From Euglena gracilis (lineage: Eukaryota > Euglenida > Euglenophyceae > Euglenales): DNA of 64,000 nucleotides. The stretch lies in the NCBI GenBank assembly GCA_039621445.1, contig CP154956.1:81278474-81342473 (forward strand). Direction: 5' to 3'. A program made the translations under genes and the position numbers. The notes below the pieces were generated by a model that made no database searches, was not told where the DNA came from, and worked only from the letters and a program-made list of their open reading frames with translations. Positions 35,071 through 46,486 of this stretch are shown piece after piece (position 1 is the stretch's first letter; each line of letters opens with the position of its first letter).

Positions 35071-37829
35071 GTGGCAGCATGTAATTTGTATTCACAGGAC
35101 AAATATCAGCAACTCTTCAAAAATTTTAATGGGGACCTTTTGCATGGTCCAGGAAGTGCCGAGTCCTCCCTGGGTTGTGCCTGCTTGATCAAAAAGTTAA
35201 AAATTTTTGAATTTGAAATTGCCCAGAACTCGTGTTTTTGGGATAAAACAATCAGCCCGGAACAACCCTCTGGCCCACTGTTGTTATTCGATTGTTTTCT
35301 AATACCCTGGGAAACTTTCTCTTTGTGACTGCCTTTTGTTGAAGCCTTTCGACATTTGAACCGGTTGGGTTGCCGTTGCTTTTCTTTCGACCGGACTTTG
35401 CCCCAAGCTGGGCTTGGAATCACCGGGGACAGGTGTACTCCGAGAGCGGGGTGCAGCTCTTCATGTTCCTCATGGTGTCCTTCCTCATGGGCTTCCGGTC
35501 CATCGACATCTACTACGAGGCGGTATGGCTTCTTTGGGCTTCGGGTTCAACTGCGGCGACTGGGTTGGTCCCTGGCCAAGGGATAGCGCCCCGAACCACT
35601 ATCCCACCTTTGTTCCCTTTGCAGCAAGGTTGTGGTTGTTGTCGGAAATGATCCAATTTGCCGAACTGTTTCAAAAACGCCTGGCGTTGGGGGATTCCTT
35701 CCCGCACACAACCTCCCCTCCCCTCCGAAGACACACCCGCTTCCTGCCTCGCACAGCTCTCGTTCGAGGAGGACCGGTTCCCCCTCAGCCTGGCCATCGT
35801 CTGCAACGGAGTGTTCGTTGCCACGCTGCTCCACATCCCCCTCTGCTACCATGTCCACAAGTGTGCCCCCCTGTCACCAGGCCAGACAATGAATGTTGGG
35901 GATCTTTCAGGAAGCGACTGAAGATAAAATTGGGATTATCAGCCCAAATTTCTGGAGCCCTGTATTTCCTTTCAGAGCGGGGAGCTTCTGAGGGAGGGCC
36001 AGCCATCCCTCTTCATCGTCAGGGGAGGTTCACCAGGTTCCATTTCTCCCAATCGCATTCCTCCCACTGATGTGATAGGCATATTACACCCCCCAATGAA
36101 TAGCCCAAGGGGTTAAGGGGTTGGTCCTAAAATATATGTGCTCCCCTGCTGAGCGGGAAAAAGGAAGGGGTGCCTGTCTCCTTGCTTCCCATTCAAAACA
36201 CAAATGCAAGCTACCAACACAACATTCTCTCCTGCTCTGGCGCAAGGTCCTTCGGGTACCTCATCTACTACAGTGTCAGCGCCAATCGCAGCGAGGTGCT
36301 TCGCTACAAGAACTACCAGCGGTGTCCTCCATCCCCCGCCTGGAGGGAGTGTTTTGCCCCAACCTTGCCCCCCCTCAGAGCAATACGCTGTCGTACAAGA
36401 GAATGTGAGAAGAAGACAACAGCAGACGGACAAAGAATATGGTTTGAAGCATTTTTGGCGAGCAAGAATGCATTCCTGTACCCTGCCGTTTGGCACATTT
36501 TTGGGGGGGCACGCCTTTCAATTTTGGGAATGGTATTGCATTTGTTGTTATTTCTTCTATCTTCACCATTTTTTCCCTTTTTCCAGCACATTTCTGCTTT
36601 TCTTGGATTTTCCACATTCCCACCAAACTGCCCCCCACCCATGCCGTCAGGTACATCGGGATGATGAAGCTGGACCTTCAGTTCTGCATCACTGGCGCCA
36701 TCACCCTCGCCTTCTATTTCAGTTACAATAGTGCGGGGTCAGGGATCTCTTCACCGTCTGCGACGTTCCTGAATTCCATTTCTTTTCCGACATCACTCCT
36801 TCCTTCTTTTTATTTCTGTCGGGCCATGGAAGTTTAACGCATTGCCTTCGGCGCCTGCAGCGGTGAGTTCCACGAGAGGGAGACCGTCTCTTGTCTCTTC
36901 CATTGGTGGTGAATAAACGCCCTGCCCGGAGTACGCACTCAGCTGCTGCCTCGTGGTGGCCACCATTATGCTGTCCATCCTGTCGGTCATCAAGGTGCGT
37001 GCCCTTGGCCTTCTGGTCTTGGGGTTTGGGGGGAGTTTCTGAGCTCTTATCTCTTTTGAGACAGATAAAGTGCCGTTTTCCCGAAAGGGGGGTGTCCATC
37101 CTCCCCCCCCCCCCAGGTTTGGGTAGGCAATGAAATCTGGTGGTTAGCATTGACCCCCGGCCCCCCTTTCCCCAGACTCGATTTTTTGGGGATTTTTTCC
37201 CCTGACTCGAGCGGCTGGATCCTAGCTTTCCAAAAAAAAATATCTCTGTTTCGCCCCCAACTCCTCCAGGCTTGAATTATTCAACCAACAAGGATTGGAT
37301 TGACTGGGTTGGGTTAACCATCCCCCATTACTTTCAGCATTTCACCAAGGTGTGTTTTTGGTTCAAAAGTCAGATTTTTCAAAAGCATCTCACGAAAATA
37401 ATGTATTTTACTTTTTGAAAGTGTCCCTGGGGCTCTCTATCCCCCCCATACACCATATCTATCCCCCTATACACCTGGCCCGTGTTGTGGAGCATTTTCT
37501 GGGCCCAAAATGGCAATTTGCAGCTTTTGGGGCCTTTTTTTTGGGTCAGAATTGGTTGTTTTTTTCCTTTAAAAATACTTCAAAAATTCCCTTTAAAAAC
37601 TCATTTTTGAAAATTTTTCGAAAATGAAGATAATTTCCGAAGGAATGTCAGGGAACCTAAAATGAGGCCCTTAGAATGCCCTGTCCAATCCCATTTTGCT
37701 TTTGCTTTCCCTCTCCCTCTAACGAGTAGCCTGCGCCACGGTCATCACCCAAACGATCCCGGTCCATTTTGGGGGCATATTTATTATTATTATCCTCATT
37801 ATTATTTATTATTATTATTGTTGTTGTTG

Positions 37830-37896
<67 letters not shown>

Positions 37897-38116
37897 TACT
37901 ATTACTATTATTATTATTATTATACGCTTATACGCTTATTATTTCTATTCGGGGGGTGGTTCACCCCAGTAGGTATAGGTACGCTGTTCCGCCAGGGTTC
38001 GGGACCTAGTTTATTGAGAGTGGCCAAACCCCAAACGGGGGGGGGGTAGGTGTCGGAGTTTCGGTCTGACAGTCCCGGTAGGAGCCGCCACGGGCCAAAA
38101 ATAGGGGACTCCTAAG

Positions 38117-38208
<92 letters not shown>

Positions 38209-38209
38209 T

Positions 38210-38277
<68 letters not shown>

Positions 38278-39357
38278 TTAAAGGTGCAAATAACAGTAAA
38301 GAATTTTTCCCGGCATATGACAGTCGGTCGACCCAATCTGAAGTGAAACTCTCCCAAGGACAGGGGGTCCCTCCGTTGTATGGCATGGGTCTCGGGTCGC
38401 AACTGCACACGTAGGTGGGTGCAACTGGGTGTCGGACCCCAAATTTGTGGATTTACGCGTTTTCGGGGCCCTGCAGTCCTGACGTCATGCGTGCAGGGTC
38501 AAAAAATCGATTTTTGAAAATTACCCAAAACGGATGGGGAACTGCACGGACCCACTCGGGGACCCAAACCAACCATGGCAACCATGGGGGACCCCCAAGT
38601 GGCCTGTATACACCCCACATACCCCCGGCCCCTCCGGACCGTTTTGGGGCCCGTACGGGGCCCCCAAAGGGGGGTTCCCACAGGACTTGGTCGTTTTTTG
38701 GCCTTCCGAGGGTAAAAAAATCGATTTTATGAAAATTGCCCAAAACGGATGGGAAACTGCACGGACCCAACCGGGGACCCAAACCAACCATGGGGGACCC
38801 CCAAGTGGCCTGTATACACCCCACATACCCCCGGCCCCTCCGGATCGTTTTGGGGCCGGCACGGGGGCCCCCCTAATAGGGTTCCCCGGCCGGGCCGTGC
38901 CGCCGGGCCGGGCTGGGCCGGGCCGGGCCACCGGCCGGGCCGGGCCGCGCCGGGCCGCCGGGCCGCCGGCCGGGCCGTGCCGCCGGGCCGGGCTGGGCCG
39001 GGCCGGGCCGCGCCGGGCCGCCGGGCCGCCGGCCGGGCCATGCCGCCGGGTCGGGCCGTGCCACCGGGCCGCCGGTCGGGCCGTGCCAGATTGGGCCACC
39101 GGGCTGTGCCGGGCTGCCGGCCGGGCCGGGCCAGGACGCCGGCCAGGCCACGCCAGACAGGGCCACCAGCTGGGTCAGCTAAGAAGGACGCTGGGGGACT
39201 GCATCTCCTGGATGGCCCTCGAATAGAAATAATAAGCGTACCCTTCATTTCTGTTTTAACAGAAATACCCACTGCGGTATGGCACACTTGTTATTATTAT
39301 TATTATATCATCATCATCATCATCATCATTATTATTATTATTATATTATTATTATTA

Positions 39358-39453
<96 letters not shown>

Positions 39454-42400
39454 TATTATTATTATTATTATTATTACAGTCGGCAAACTAAATAGTGGGA
39501 CACCTGAAAATATTGTGGGGTCATACCCACCCCCAGCTCCAGAGCCTCTGCCAGCCCATGGGATGTGGTGATGGTGTGTGCGCATTGGCATGGCCCTGCC
39601 CCACGCAGTAGTGCCCCAGCCAGCTGTGCAAAATTCAGGCCAATTTTATGCCACCAGGTTTTTTACATTCTCTGACCCCCTTCGGACTGCGAAGCAAACC
39701 CAGCCTCAGGTAAGGGGACGAGGCGGCTCACGCTGCAGTGACTGGCATTGGACCCCAAATTTGAACAATGCAAGTTAACAACCCCTGTCAACGTGGGCTG
39801 GTCGATGGCGATGACGGAGGGGCAGTTAGTTGGGGCAAGTGCATTAGCCTCGGCAGATGAACAGGCTCCGTCACCCCGCCTTTGCTGCACGGCCAGGTGC
39901 AGCAGGAGGATATGGCGTTCTGTCAGGCGTTCTTCGCATTCAGCTGCCTCCTACCCCTATATGGGCTCAGGAAGGTGTGTCGTGTCCACACCCCTTCCTC
40001 ATTTTCCCTGAAATTGAATCAGCTTCCAAGCAGTGATATTTTCAGGGAATCCATTCCTCCATTTCACATAATGATTTGACCCCAAGGCCGCCATTCTAAT
40101 AAAAGAAAATAATAAAATTTTATTTGCATTTACTATGGATAACATATTATTTATTTATATTAAATTCTAACAAAGTTTTATTTGCACCCAGTTGGTCAGA
40201 AATGGTGGCGTTTTTGTTTGATCCCATTAAGTTGGTAAAACAATGCATCAACTCAGCCCTGCAGGGTTTTTAATTTTTTTACCCTGGGTTGCCCAAGGCT
40301 TGGTGCAGTGGTTTTCTTAAGGACCACTGCACCAAGCAGTGGTCCTTAAGGGTCCAGCCATCCAGCACCTTTTTTTCCAGCCAGCACCTCCCAGCCGGGC
40401 TGTGGACCCCCCACCCCGCCCCGGGGGCTCCGCTGAAATAAAGTTCGGGCCAGCCCGGCAAAGCCGGGCTGGACCGAAAAGAGCTTTCGGCGCAAAGCGC
40501 CAAAAATGTTGGAAAAGGGGGTGAAGAATGGCCAAAAGTGTCATTTTTGGGTGGGTTTGGGTTTCCACCTCCAAATTTTTGCTGAAGAATGCCAACCCAG
40601 CAACCCAGCTAGATTTGGGCTTTTCAGGCATTTTTTGGGAAACCACCGGGTCCAGCTTACAGCCGGCCGGAACCCCCCCCAGACCCCCCCCAGGAGGGGA
40701 GTCCAGCCGGCCCGCAGCACCTTTTTCCAGCCGGCCCGCCGCCCCCCAGGGGTCCTTTAGAAAACCCCTGCTTGGGCTTGATTCATCACAGGCGGCCTAA
40801 CTAATGGTTCTTCTTTATATCACTCTGGGTGGAGAGAGGGGTCACTGAGCTCTTATCTCTTTAGAGTAAGAGCAAAGCTTACCATCGGGGTTGGGGACCC
40901 CCCCCTGACCCCCCCCTGGGTGGGCAGGGAGTCCCGCGGATTATCGTTGTGAACAAATTTCCGGGTCCCCAAAGTGAATGGCCTATAGGCTAGGAGACGG
41001 TCCCAGGTTTCTAACGCACCCCCATAATAGCCCCAACTCCCCGCCAGTCCGGAGATCTGGCCCTAGCAAAAAGTTGCGTGCCGTTTTTTTTTTCCGGGGA
41101 AATTGCAGGGTCATTTTGGGGTCAAAAAATCGAAAAATTCAAAATATCTCGAAAACACTGCGGAGCTGAGAAAAAATAAACAGGACCTCCTTCCACAACT
41201 TTGTCACGCCCGATCGAGCGGTATGCGCGGTTTGGGCCAACTCCTCGCCCAGCCCGAGATGCGGCCGTTTTGAAGCTTTGGGCCAGTTTTGCCAGTTTTG
41301 GCCATTTCGGGCCCGTTCGGGGCCCGAAACCGTAATTTGGCCGTATCTCGGGCCAGACGAGGAGTTGGGACCCAAACCAGGGGGTCAATCATTAGGTTTA
41401 GGGGGGGGGGGGGGACCGTTTTTTGGGGGGTTCCCGGGGGCCTGGTTGTGCGATTTTGGGCCAGTTTTGGGTATTCGGGGACCCCTGCGGGGGTTCGAGG
41501 GCGGCTGGGCTGGGGGTCAAAAAATCGAAAATTTCAAAATGTCTCGAAAAGGCTGCGGAGTTGAGGAAAAGTGATGGGGGACCTCATTTCACATCTTTGG
41601 AACGCCCTATCTATTGGTATGCGCGGTTTGGGCCAACTCCTCGCCGAGCCCGAGATATGGCCGTTTTGGGATTTTGGGCCAGTTTTGCCAGTTTTGGCCA
41701 TTTTGGGGCCCGAAACCGTAAATCGGCCGTATCTCGGGCTAGATGAGGAGTTGGGACCCAAACCAGGGGGTCAATCATTAGGTTTAGGGGGGTTTTTGAC
41801 CGTTTTTTTTTTGGGTTTCCCGGGGCCTGGTTGTGCGATTTTGGGCCAGCTTTGGGTATTCGGGGACCCCTGCGGGGGTTCGAGGGCGGCTGGGCGATGG
41901 GGGGGTCCGGGAGGCAGGTCGGGACCCAAAATTTTGATTTTTTTTCGCCCAAAAACACTTTTTTTCATTTCAGAACATAAAAAAAAGTTTTTGGGGCGAA
42001 AAAAATTTCCTACCCGGACCCCCCCCGCCATGCCCCCCCCTGGCTGGGGGGCCCGCCCCCGTGGCCGGTGGACTTAGCCATTTTTGCCCAAAAGCATGAT
42101 TTTTGACCTCCTGGACCCGAAAAAAGTGTTTTCGAGCCAAAAATGAGCGTTTTTCGACCCTCCAGCGCCCCGTTTTGGGCTGCCAACCCATTGACTTTGG
42201 GTCAAAACTGGACCAAAACAGTCGAAAAAAATCGAAAAAAATTTATTGCCCAAAACGATGTTTTTTGGCCCCCCGGACCCGGAAAAACTGTTTTTGAGCC
42301 GAAAATGAGCGTTTTTCCCGGGCCGGGCCGGGGTGGTCTCCCAAAGAGCTCAGCTCTACGTCACACCCTGGTCCTGGAAGCCTCACAACACCAGAGCAGA

Positions 42401-45400
42401 CAGAGCTAAGGTGGAGGGCAGCCTACTGGAAACCACCCCCTTGTGTGTGTCTGGAACCAGCATCTGCTTCATATCCCAGCACGCCTTGTCCTATGTGTTG
42501 TGAGCCTGATTCCAGTGCTGGAGGTTCCTTCCGTGTTTAGCCCTTGGTGCGGGGGTTGGGGATTGAAGGCGAGCCGAAGGTGTTTTCGCCGATTCTGTTG
42601 AGCAACGCCAGCCCCCGCACTGCCAGACACAGAACGCAATGGTGATGGCCATTGCGCACTTCCGCAACAATTATTCATTGCACATGTGCGCAATGCATAA
42701 CCTTTACACATGTGTGCACTGGTTAACAAAAACCCCTGAGCGTATGGGAGTCCCTCTGTTACGGTGTGGGGAGGTCGTCTTCCCGCGGCCAGTGTTGGGC
42801 TTGAGGAGGGAATCCATTGTGCAAATGTGCAATGGCCCTCCCCAAAAAGCTAAATTACAAGGAGGTAACATGAAACCTGAACGAACGAGAGTTGTATTAT
42901 GCAGGTGTGTCGATTTGCATTTCCGCAATGGATTTGATCACCAAACCCAACACTGGCCGTGGGACCAGCCCTGCATATTGTAACACATCAGAGGGTCTCC
43001 CATAAGCTCAGGGGCTTCGCTTCCGTCAACCATTTGACACATGCGCGATGGCCATTCAAATAGCAGGTTTATATGAACGCGTGCGCGCTGCGGGAGGAGG
43101 TGGTCGTTTGATGACAGGGGTTTGGGCACCCTTGTGTCCGGAAGCTGGGTTGGTGATTTGAAGTGCTCAGGGAGTGATCGTTCCAATAACATAAAGTACG
43201 GGCGTCCAGCTGTGGGTAACTCGCATTAAGCTTTTGATTTTTCTATTGAGCATCTGCGCAATAGATCTACGCATTTTTTGAAAATTTTTGGAAAAAACAA
43301 AAACCTGGTTTTTGAAACCCACCTTTTTAACCCTCTGGTTCCGCAGGGGGCCTTTGTTCAGGGTCCCGCGTCATTTGCCGATGTTGGGGCCAGGGGAACA
43401 GGCCCAACTTTGTTAAACACAGTTTGTGCACCGTGTTAAAAAAAGTTCACAACCCTGGTTTCAACTTCGGGAAACATGAATTTCCCCCAAAAAGGGCCAA
43501 AACCCCCCATTGCAAGTCTTTCACTTTTGAAGCCCGGATTGTGTTCCCCATATGGTGTTCTTCAGGCCAGGTGAAATTTGGTTTTCTTTGTTGTTGTTTT
43601 TTGCCCTTTTTGGCCTTTTTTTTTTTAAGCTCTGCGATATGTCCGTGAAGGATTGTTTGCTGAGTTGTCTTCAGGGTGGACTCTACACACACGTTGCTGA
43701 GGGCTGAAAACCGGCGTGCCAGAAAGTTGTGATCCCTGGCAGGTTGAAGCGGGAGGTTACCATAGGGAACCACCTAGCAGATATTTTGTTTAAAAAAGTT
43801 TAAGTTTAAGTTTCGTGACCCCAGGGGGGGGGGGGTTGGTAGGTCCTGGCCGAGCGACCCCGTAGGGGGGGGGGGGGGCTAGACCGAGTGGGTACCCTGT
43901 GCCGCACTCGGTCCAAGTTTTTTTTCCCTTTTTTTCGGCGCGAAAGAATTTGGCCCCAAAATTCCCCAAAGTGGATGCCTAAAGTGGATGCCAAAAAAAC
44001 CTCTGCCCGCTGGGGCGCGACTTTTTGACCTGAAGCTCAAGAAATTTGTGTTTGCAAAAGTACAGGTTAGTTTTTGTGCTAAAAAAAATTGGTTGCGCCG
44101 TTGTGCAAAAGCGCAATGGCGTCCCATGGAATGTTTGCCTGTTCCCCCAACTTTTGAATTTTTTTTGACCGACACCAGTGCTTCGTTTCCTAACAGATCC
44201 ACATGCTGTGGTCCGACCCGAATCAGCTCAATTGGGCGCAACGCACCCACCTGACTCCCACCCGTACGGAGAGCCTGCGGGTCTACATGACTGTCACAGG
44301 TCTGCAGGTCAATCCCCCAAGCTAACCCCTCACCAAAAATGTATCATTCAAATAACCGCAGATGCCCTGAATTTGCCTGAATTTTTTTCATCTTTCTGAC
44401 AGAAGACGGTGTCTTTAAAATCACCTGAAGAATCCAGAATGCCTTTTTGCAAAATGTGTTGCATTTATAGAAATATATATATACATAATATATATAATAT
44501 ATATATATATATATTATATATATATATATATTATATATATTATATATATTGTATATTATATATATATATATATTTGTTGCTGATGATTTGGTGACTGTTG
44601 ATGCCCGTTGATGGCACAAGTGCACCACCTCATTCAACCGAATTGAGAGACCTCAATGAAACGCTCGCAGCTGCTCCCATGAACTGTTCATGTGCACCAT
44701 CGCCCAGGGATCCTGGAGATCCTCGCCCGCTGCATGATGCTGTACTACCTGCAGGTGGTGATGTCGGACTTTGGGGAGGGGCTGCTGATCAAAGGTCTCC
44801 GACCGTTCCGTGCGACGCTGCACGTTGCCCCTGGCCCCCGGCATGAATTTTCAGCTGAGCAGGGTGAGACCCCTCCAGGGACCCTTTTTTTTTTTGAATT
44901 TTCACCACTTTAATTCTGCAAAAACCTTCTGGTCTTTCAATATTTTTTTTCATTTCTGTTCTTAGCACTCGTGGTGACCAGGGGCCGACCAGGGGGACGA
45001 GGGCTGAATATGATTTTTCAAGACCTTGTCGGTGGGGGTTTCGACCAGGGCTGACTCGGGCCGATTTTGCTTTTGTCGGCCGATGCCCATGGAAAATGGT
45101 GGACAAGGTCTTCCCTGGCCTGAGGTTTTCTGGCCATTTTGCCACCATAGCTTTTTTTCCCCCAATTTTGTCCATCTTTGTCCACATCTTTGCCCATTTT
45201 TCCCCATTTTTTGTCCACTTCCGCAGGCTCAAGAAAGATGCAAGTCAAGAGGGGAAGGAAGTAACCCAAAAAAAAACAGTCAAAAGTGACTAAAAGTTAC
45301 CAAAAGTTGGCAGAAACAGCTTCAAGTGGTCAAAAGTGACCAAAAGTGGCCATACAGCAACAGAAGCTGCCCGAAGTGGGCGAAAAGTGGTCAGAGGTGG

Positions 45401-46486
45401 CCAAAAGCATCAAGAACAGCCTCAAGTGGCAAAAGTGGCCAAAGAGCAGCATGAGCAGCTTCAAGTGGGAAAAAAGTGGACAAAAGGGAAAAGCCGCAAA
45501 GAAGCCCAAAAGTGGCCAAGAGCAACAACGTTGACCAAAGTGACCAAAAAGCATCAGAAGCAGCCTAATATGGCTAAAAGTGGGAAAAGAAAGCCAATCA
45601 TGATTTAACGTGGCCAAAAAGCAATGAAGAGCAATCAAAAGTGGCTGAAATGCAACCAGGAGCACTCAAAAGTGGTTAAAAAAAACAATCAAACGTGGCT
45701 TACACCAGCCTAAAGTTGGGACAATGCCAAAAGCATCTAAAAGTGGGCAAAAGAGGCCAAAATGTGAGCAAAAGTTGGCAAAAATGGCCAAAAGTGGACG
45801 AAACACGAAACACCTAATTCACTGATTGCTGTTGCTGGAAGAAAGGTGGTTCTGGATTTGTGAAAGATGCTTCCGTGTTGCGCCCCTGCAGTGTTTGAGA
45901 AGAACCGGCTTCGAGCCAGCATGCGACACTCGGAGTGCACCACCATCTTCTCCACCACATGAGGTGCTTCTCGCTTGAAAACACACGACTCGGCGGCTTT
46001 TTAAAGCTTCTGGACAGGAAATGAGCTCCAATCCCTTGAGGGTGGGGCATTGGATTTGGAACTCCCAAAATGGCAGGTGCCAAGTGGTCATTGGAACACC
46101 TTTGCTCAAAGCCCTTGCGGAGGGTCGAACGGCTCATGGTTTCCGTGAGGTGGAAGGCCAGCCCCTGGAGACCCCTCCCCCAGGGAAGGGCCATCATAGT
46201 TTCCGAAGTTGGTTCGGCAAAAGCCATTTGCTGGCAATTTTTTTTCGAAAAAGTCACAGCTGGGCTGCTCTGCGTCTTTTGAGAAACTCCTCAGCCAATT
46301 GTTCAGTTTTTAGACCAGCTTTGCCCCCCCCCCCCCGCAGAGTCCTTCCACTTCCATTTCCTGTGGAAGGACTTCCGCGGAGTCCACTTCCTGTGCTCCA
46401 TTCCAGGTGGGGGCCGGTGCGATGGCACTGGAGGCAGCTGCGAGTGCCCGCTTGCCGTGGACTTGGCGCTTTGCTGTCACCCCTGA
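34982..46486 (+). CDS. Multi-span membrane protein, ten exons, unrecognised family
   Basis: Exons: 34982-35070, 35408-35522, 35757-35860, 36247-36321, 36651-36737, 36943-36994, 39897-39974, 44197-44299, 44708-44794 and 46341-46486. Every join keeps phase under the chosen GT-AG sites. Hydrophobic stretches suited to membrane helices are LFMFLMVSFLMGF, LAIVCNGVFVATLLHI, GYLIYYSV, FCITGAITLAFYF, CCLVVATIMLSIL, FFAFSCLLPLYGL and ILARCMMLYYLQVV, about seven, with polar loops such as MLWSDPNQLNWAQRTHLTPT. It could be a seven-helix receptor-like or transporter-like protein; I do not recognise the family. The start codon was not found, and an extracellular N-terminal part may lie upstream. The last exon ends in TGA, or is spliced onward at 46,406. 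Introns carry microsatellites and transposon remnants. Confidence 0.72.
35408..35522 (+). CDS. Membrane-protein exon, first helix
   Basis: It reads WAWNHRGQVYSESGVQLFMF then LMVSFLMGFRSIDIYYEA, ending GCG|GTATGG. GC-rich third positions and a clear helix. Confidence 0.75.
35757..35860 (+). CDS. Membrane-protein exon, second helix
   Basis: After CTCGCACAG it reads LSFEEDRFPLSLAIVCNGVF and VATLLHIPLCYHVH, ending in phase 2 before GTGTGC, compatible with 36247. Confidence 0.78.
36247..36321 (+). CDS. Membrane-protein exon, third helix region
   Basis: SFGYLIYYSVSANRSEVLRY KNYQ between GGCGCAAG and CG|GTGTCC. Phases fit both neighbours. Confidence 0.75.
36651..36737 (+). CDS. Membrane-protein exon, fourth helix
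   Basis: YIGMMKLDLQFCITGAITLA FYFSYNSA. The donor is chosen at GG|GTCAGG (phase 2) because it fits the next exon. GTGCGG seven bases upstream is an alternative. Confidence 0.72.
36943..36994 (+). CDS. Membrane-protein exon, fifth helix
   Basis: CCLVVATIMLSILSVIK between CGCACTCAG and AAG|GTGCGT. The upstream frame is closed by TAA, which supports the acceptor used. Confidence 0.7.
37780..37924. repeat. (ATT)n/(TTG)n microsatellite
   Basis: A long TTA repeat with a short TTG block near its start and ACT variants near its end. Confidence 0.97.
38117..38279. repeat. (TAC)n microsatellite
   Basis: An almost unbroken ACT/TAC repeat of about 160 bp. Confidence 0.98.
38507..38877. repeat. Tandem duplication, period about 210 bp
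   Basis: Two copies of a block starting TCGATTTT..AAAATT.CCCAAAACGGATGG and ending CCCCGGCCCCTCCGGA.CGTTTTGGGG (about 38507-38670 and 38718-38877). The middle GTGGCCTGTATACACCCCAC is identical in both. Confidence 0.9.
38886..39175. repeat. GC-only minisatellite (GGCCGGGCC units)
   Basis: About 290 bp of CCGGGCCG-based units. The composite CGGGCCGTGCCGCCGGGCCG recurs about every 70 bp. Open frames in it are artefacts of the low complexity. Confidence 0.95.
39286..39476. repeat. (TTA)n/(ATC)n microsatellite
   Basis: About 190 bp of TTA repeats with phase slips and a short ATC run at the start. Confidence 0.97.
39897..39974 (+). CDS. Membrane-protein exon, sixth helix
   Basis: VQQEDMAFCQAFFAFSCLLP LYGLRK between GGCCAG and AAG|GTGTGT, phase 0 at both ends. 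It comes after a 2.9-kb intron full of trinucleotide repeats. Confidence 0.75.
40298..40778. mobile_element. hAT-like short element, 465 bp
   Basis: The element 40306-40770 starts CAGTGGTTTTCTTAAGGACC and ends with the complement of CAGGGGTTTTCTAAAGGACC. Flanks GCTTGGTG and CTTGGGCT share only part, so the duplication is eroded or the limits are slightly off. Internal hairpins are AGCCCGGC...GCCGGGCT and GGCGCAAAGCGCC. Confidence 0.62.
40847..42320. repeat. ~1.4-kb dispersed repeat, copy 1
   Basis: Begins TGAGCTCTTATCTCTTTAGA and ends near GAAAATGAGCGTTTTTCCCG. It is a diverged inverted copy of 55,769-57,196. Within it a ~400-bp block is tandemly duplicated (about 41,114-41,515 and 41,518-41,890), sharing CCGTATCTCGGGC.AGA.GAG and GGGTATTCGGGGACCCCTGC. 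At 42,095-42,312 a ~140-bp unit is doubled. A stray copy of only the first end lies at about 37,048. Confidence 0.8.
44197..44299 (+). CDS. Membrane-protein exon, polar loop
   Basis: IHMLWSDPNQLNWAQRTHLT PTRTESLRVYMTVT between TTCCTAACAG and ACAG|GTCTGC. It follows a 4.2-kb intron. Confidence 0.78.
44468..44571. repeat. (TA)n microsatellite
   Basis: About 100 bp of TA with occasional TTA/ATA slips. Confidence 0.97.
44708..44794 (+). CDS. Membrane-protein exon, seventh helix
   Basis: ILEILARCMMLYYLQVVMSD FGEGLLIK between CATCGCCCAG and AAAG|GTCTCC. Phase 1 fits both neighbours. Confidence 0.78.
44972..45815. mobile_element. Degenerate relative of elements A and B
   Basis: Decayed CCGACCAGGG units (about 44,972-45,075) are followed by a T-rich tract (CCATTTTGCC..TTTGTCCA, about 45,110-45,220) and an A-rich tract of AAAAGTGGCCAAAAGC-like units (45,270-45,810). 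This is the order seen in elements A and B, but no second array or target duplication was found. Confidence 0.5.
46341..46486 (+). CDS. Probable last membrane-protein exon, Cys-rich tail
   Basis: A long C-tract plus GCAG acceptor precedes SFHFHFLWKDFRGVHFLCSI, then a Gly/Cys-rich tail (GGGRCDGTGGSCECPLAVDL, ALCCHP) and TGA at 46484-46486. The acceptor phase fits 44794. It could instead be spliced at 46,406 (CCAG|GTGGGG) to a later exon. Confidence 0.5.

Noticed and set aside
38006-39495. Open frames rich in V, S, I, Y, L or GPAR repeats
   Set aside because: They are translations of trinucleotide and GC minisatellites, not genes.
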